This document shows positions 42,960 to 43,435 of a stretch of 43,435 bases of DNA, piece after piece. The notes below the pieces were generated by a model. It searched no databases. It was given only the letters and a program-made list of their open reading frames with translations, and had not been told where the DNA came from. The position numbers were made by a program, and so were the translations under genes. Source of the DNA: a bacterium (GTDB lineage: Bacteria > Oederibacteriota > Muellerivitia > Muellerivitales > Muellerivitaceae); assembly GCA_035549195.1 (NCBI GenBank), contig DASZRK010000063.1, forward strand, positions 1 to 43,435, in the 5' to 3' direction. Within the stretch, counting starts at the first letter, position 1. Every line of letters begins with the position of its first letter.

Positions 42960-43435
42960 GTGAGGCCTTTCATCGTCCTGATCATCCTCTTCCTCCTTGT
43001 TTTATCGGCCCGCGCCGGCGCGGCTGGCATCGATGCCCCTTCTCCCGCCGATGAGGGACGGGCCCTCCTCAAGGCGCGCGCCTATCACTTGGCCATGGAA
43101 CGATTCCGCCAAGTGGAAGAGAGGAGCGAAAGTTACGTGGAACAGGCCCTGGCCCTGAAGCTCATCGGGGAGACGCGCTTCCACGAGAAGGAATATGGGG
43201 AAGCCTACGAAGCCTTTCAAAAATCCCTCCGGTTGAATCCCCTGACCCCGAACGCCCTGGGGCTGGAATTCCGCTCCGCGGTGGCCCTGGTCTACCTGAA
43301 GAACTATCAAGGGGCCATTCCGAAATTCCGCGAACTGGAACAAAGGGCGACCGAAGTGGAGACCCTTTGCGACCTCCTTTTCTGGGAGGCGGAGTGTCAT
43401 TTCCAACTGGAGCATTACGGACAGGCCGAGGCGGC
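42960..43435 (+). CDS. Exported TPR-repeat protein, 3'-truncated
   Basis: An open frame of about 158 codons that runs off the window end. GTG at 42960 begins a signal peptide (MRPFIVLIILFLLVLSARAGA). The mature part is helical with TPR-like repeats (AYHLAMERFRQVEERSE, ALKLIGETRFHEKEYGEAYEAF, ALVYLKNYQGAIPKF, ECHFQLEHYGQAEA). No strong ribosome site is visible. An in-frame stop at 42939 excludes longer starts. A weak promoter (TTGCGG at 42888, TAAACT at 42912) may serve it. Likely periplasmic; function unknown. Confidence 0.7.
   Translation, partial: MRPFIVLIILFLLVLSARAGAAGIDAPSPADEGRALLKARAYHLAMERFRQVEERSESYVEQALALKLIGETRFHEKEYGEAYEAFQKSLRLNPLTPNALGLEFRSAVALVYLKNYQGAIPKFRELEQRATEVETLCDLLFWEAECHFQLEHYGQAEA

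Noticed and set aside
1-43435. CRISPR arrays, IS elements, prophage, toxin-antitoxin pairs
   Set aside because: No regularly spaced repeats, transposase or integrase motifs, or phage structural genes were seen on either strand.

Overview
The window is a dense chromosomal stretch from a GC-rich (about 60% by eye) diderm bacterium. An outer-membrane barrel/OmpA fusion, several lipoproteins with clear lipoboxes, and a periplasmic-type ABC binding protein support two membranes. No 16S rRNA or other sequence decisive for taxonomy is present. The gene order pheA-hisC-tyrA-aroA-cmk ... DAHP synthase-plsC-rpsA, next to Tad-type pilus genes and PorV-like proteins, would fit a deep-branching uncultivated lineage, but I cannot assign a phylum. 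I see no prophage, IS element, CRISPR array or integrated island. No gene-free stretch exceeds about 300 bases.

Layout. Bases 1-3761 hold the tail of a thioredoxin-family protein and a 1113-residue PAS/GAF/GGDEF/EAL cyclic-di-GMP protein. Bases 3763-6265 (minus) hold rnr-smpB. A promoter, tRNA-Leu(CAG) and terminator follow at 6354-6587. Bases 6725-9615 encode an M16 peptidase and YggT. Bases 9840-12185 encode a barrel-Ig-OmpA fusion. A tightly packed run at 12264-19189 encodes a sugar-type ABC importer without its ATPase, YqeK, a LytR_C-domain protein, a small unknown protein and ArgS. Bases 19233-22012 carry a TPR lipoprotein, TadB, TadC and a DUF192 protein, followed by glyA and a strong bidirectional terminator (23345-23381). 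Facing them on the minus strand are two beta-propeller lipoproteins and a membrane PAS protein without an output domain (23389-26654).

From 26742 a long plus-strand run encodes aromatic amino acid synthesis (pheA, hisC, tyrA, aroA) and cmk. It continues with tight spacing into a class III nucleotide cyclase, a polytopic GT-C-like membrane protein and a 1236-residue exported six-hairpin-glycosidase-like protein (to 38208). A bacterial PH-like membrane protein, DAHP synthase on its own promoter, plsC and rpsA follow. The window ends inside an exported TPR protein.

The most interesting parts are: the overlapping GT-C-like/six-hairpin pair, which may act on envelope glycans or Pro/Thr-rich exported proteins; an ArgRS whose HIGH signature reads NVVN; the barrel-Ig-OmpA fusion; a permease with a long acidic N-terminal extension; the output-less membrane PAS protein; and inverted repeats at the ABC and DAHP synthase promoters. 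Starts are often TTG or GTG, and several genes use TTGA, GTGA or ATGA stop/start overlaps.
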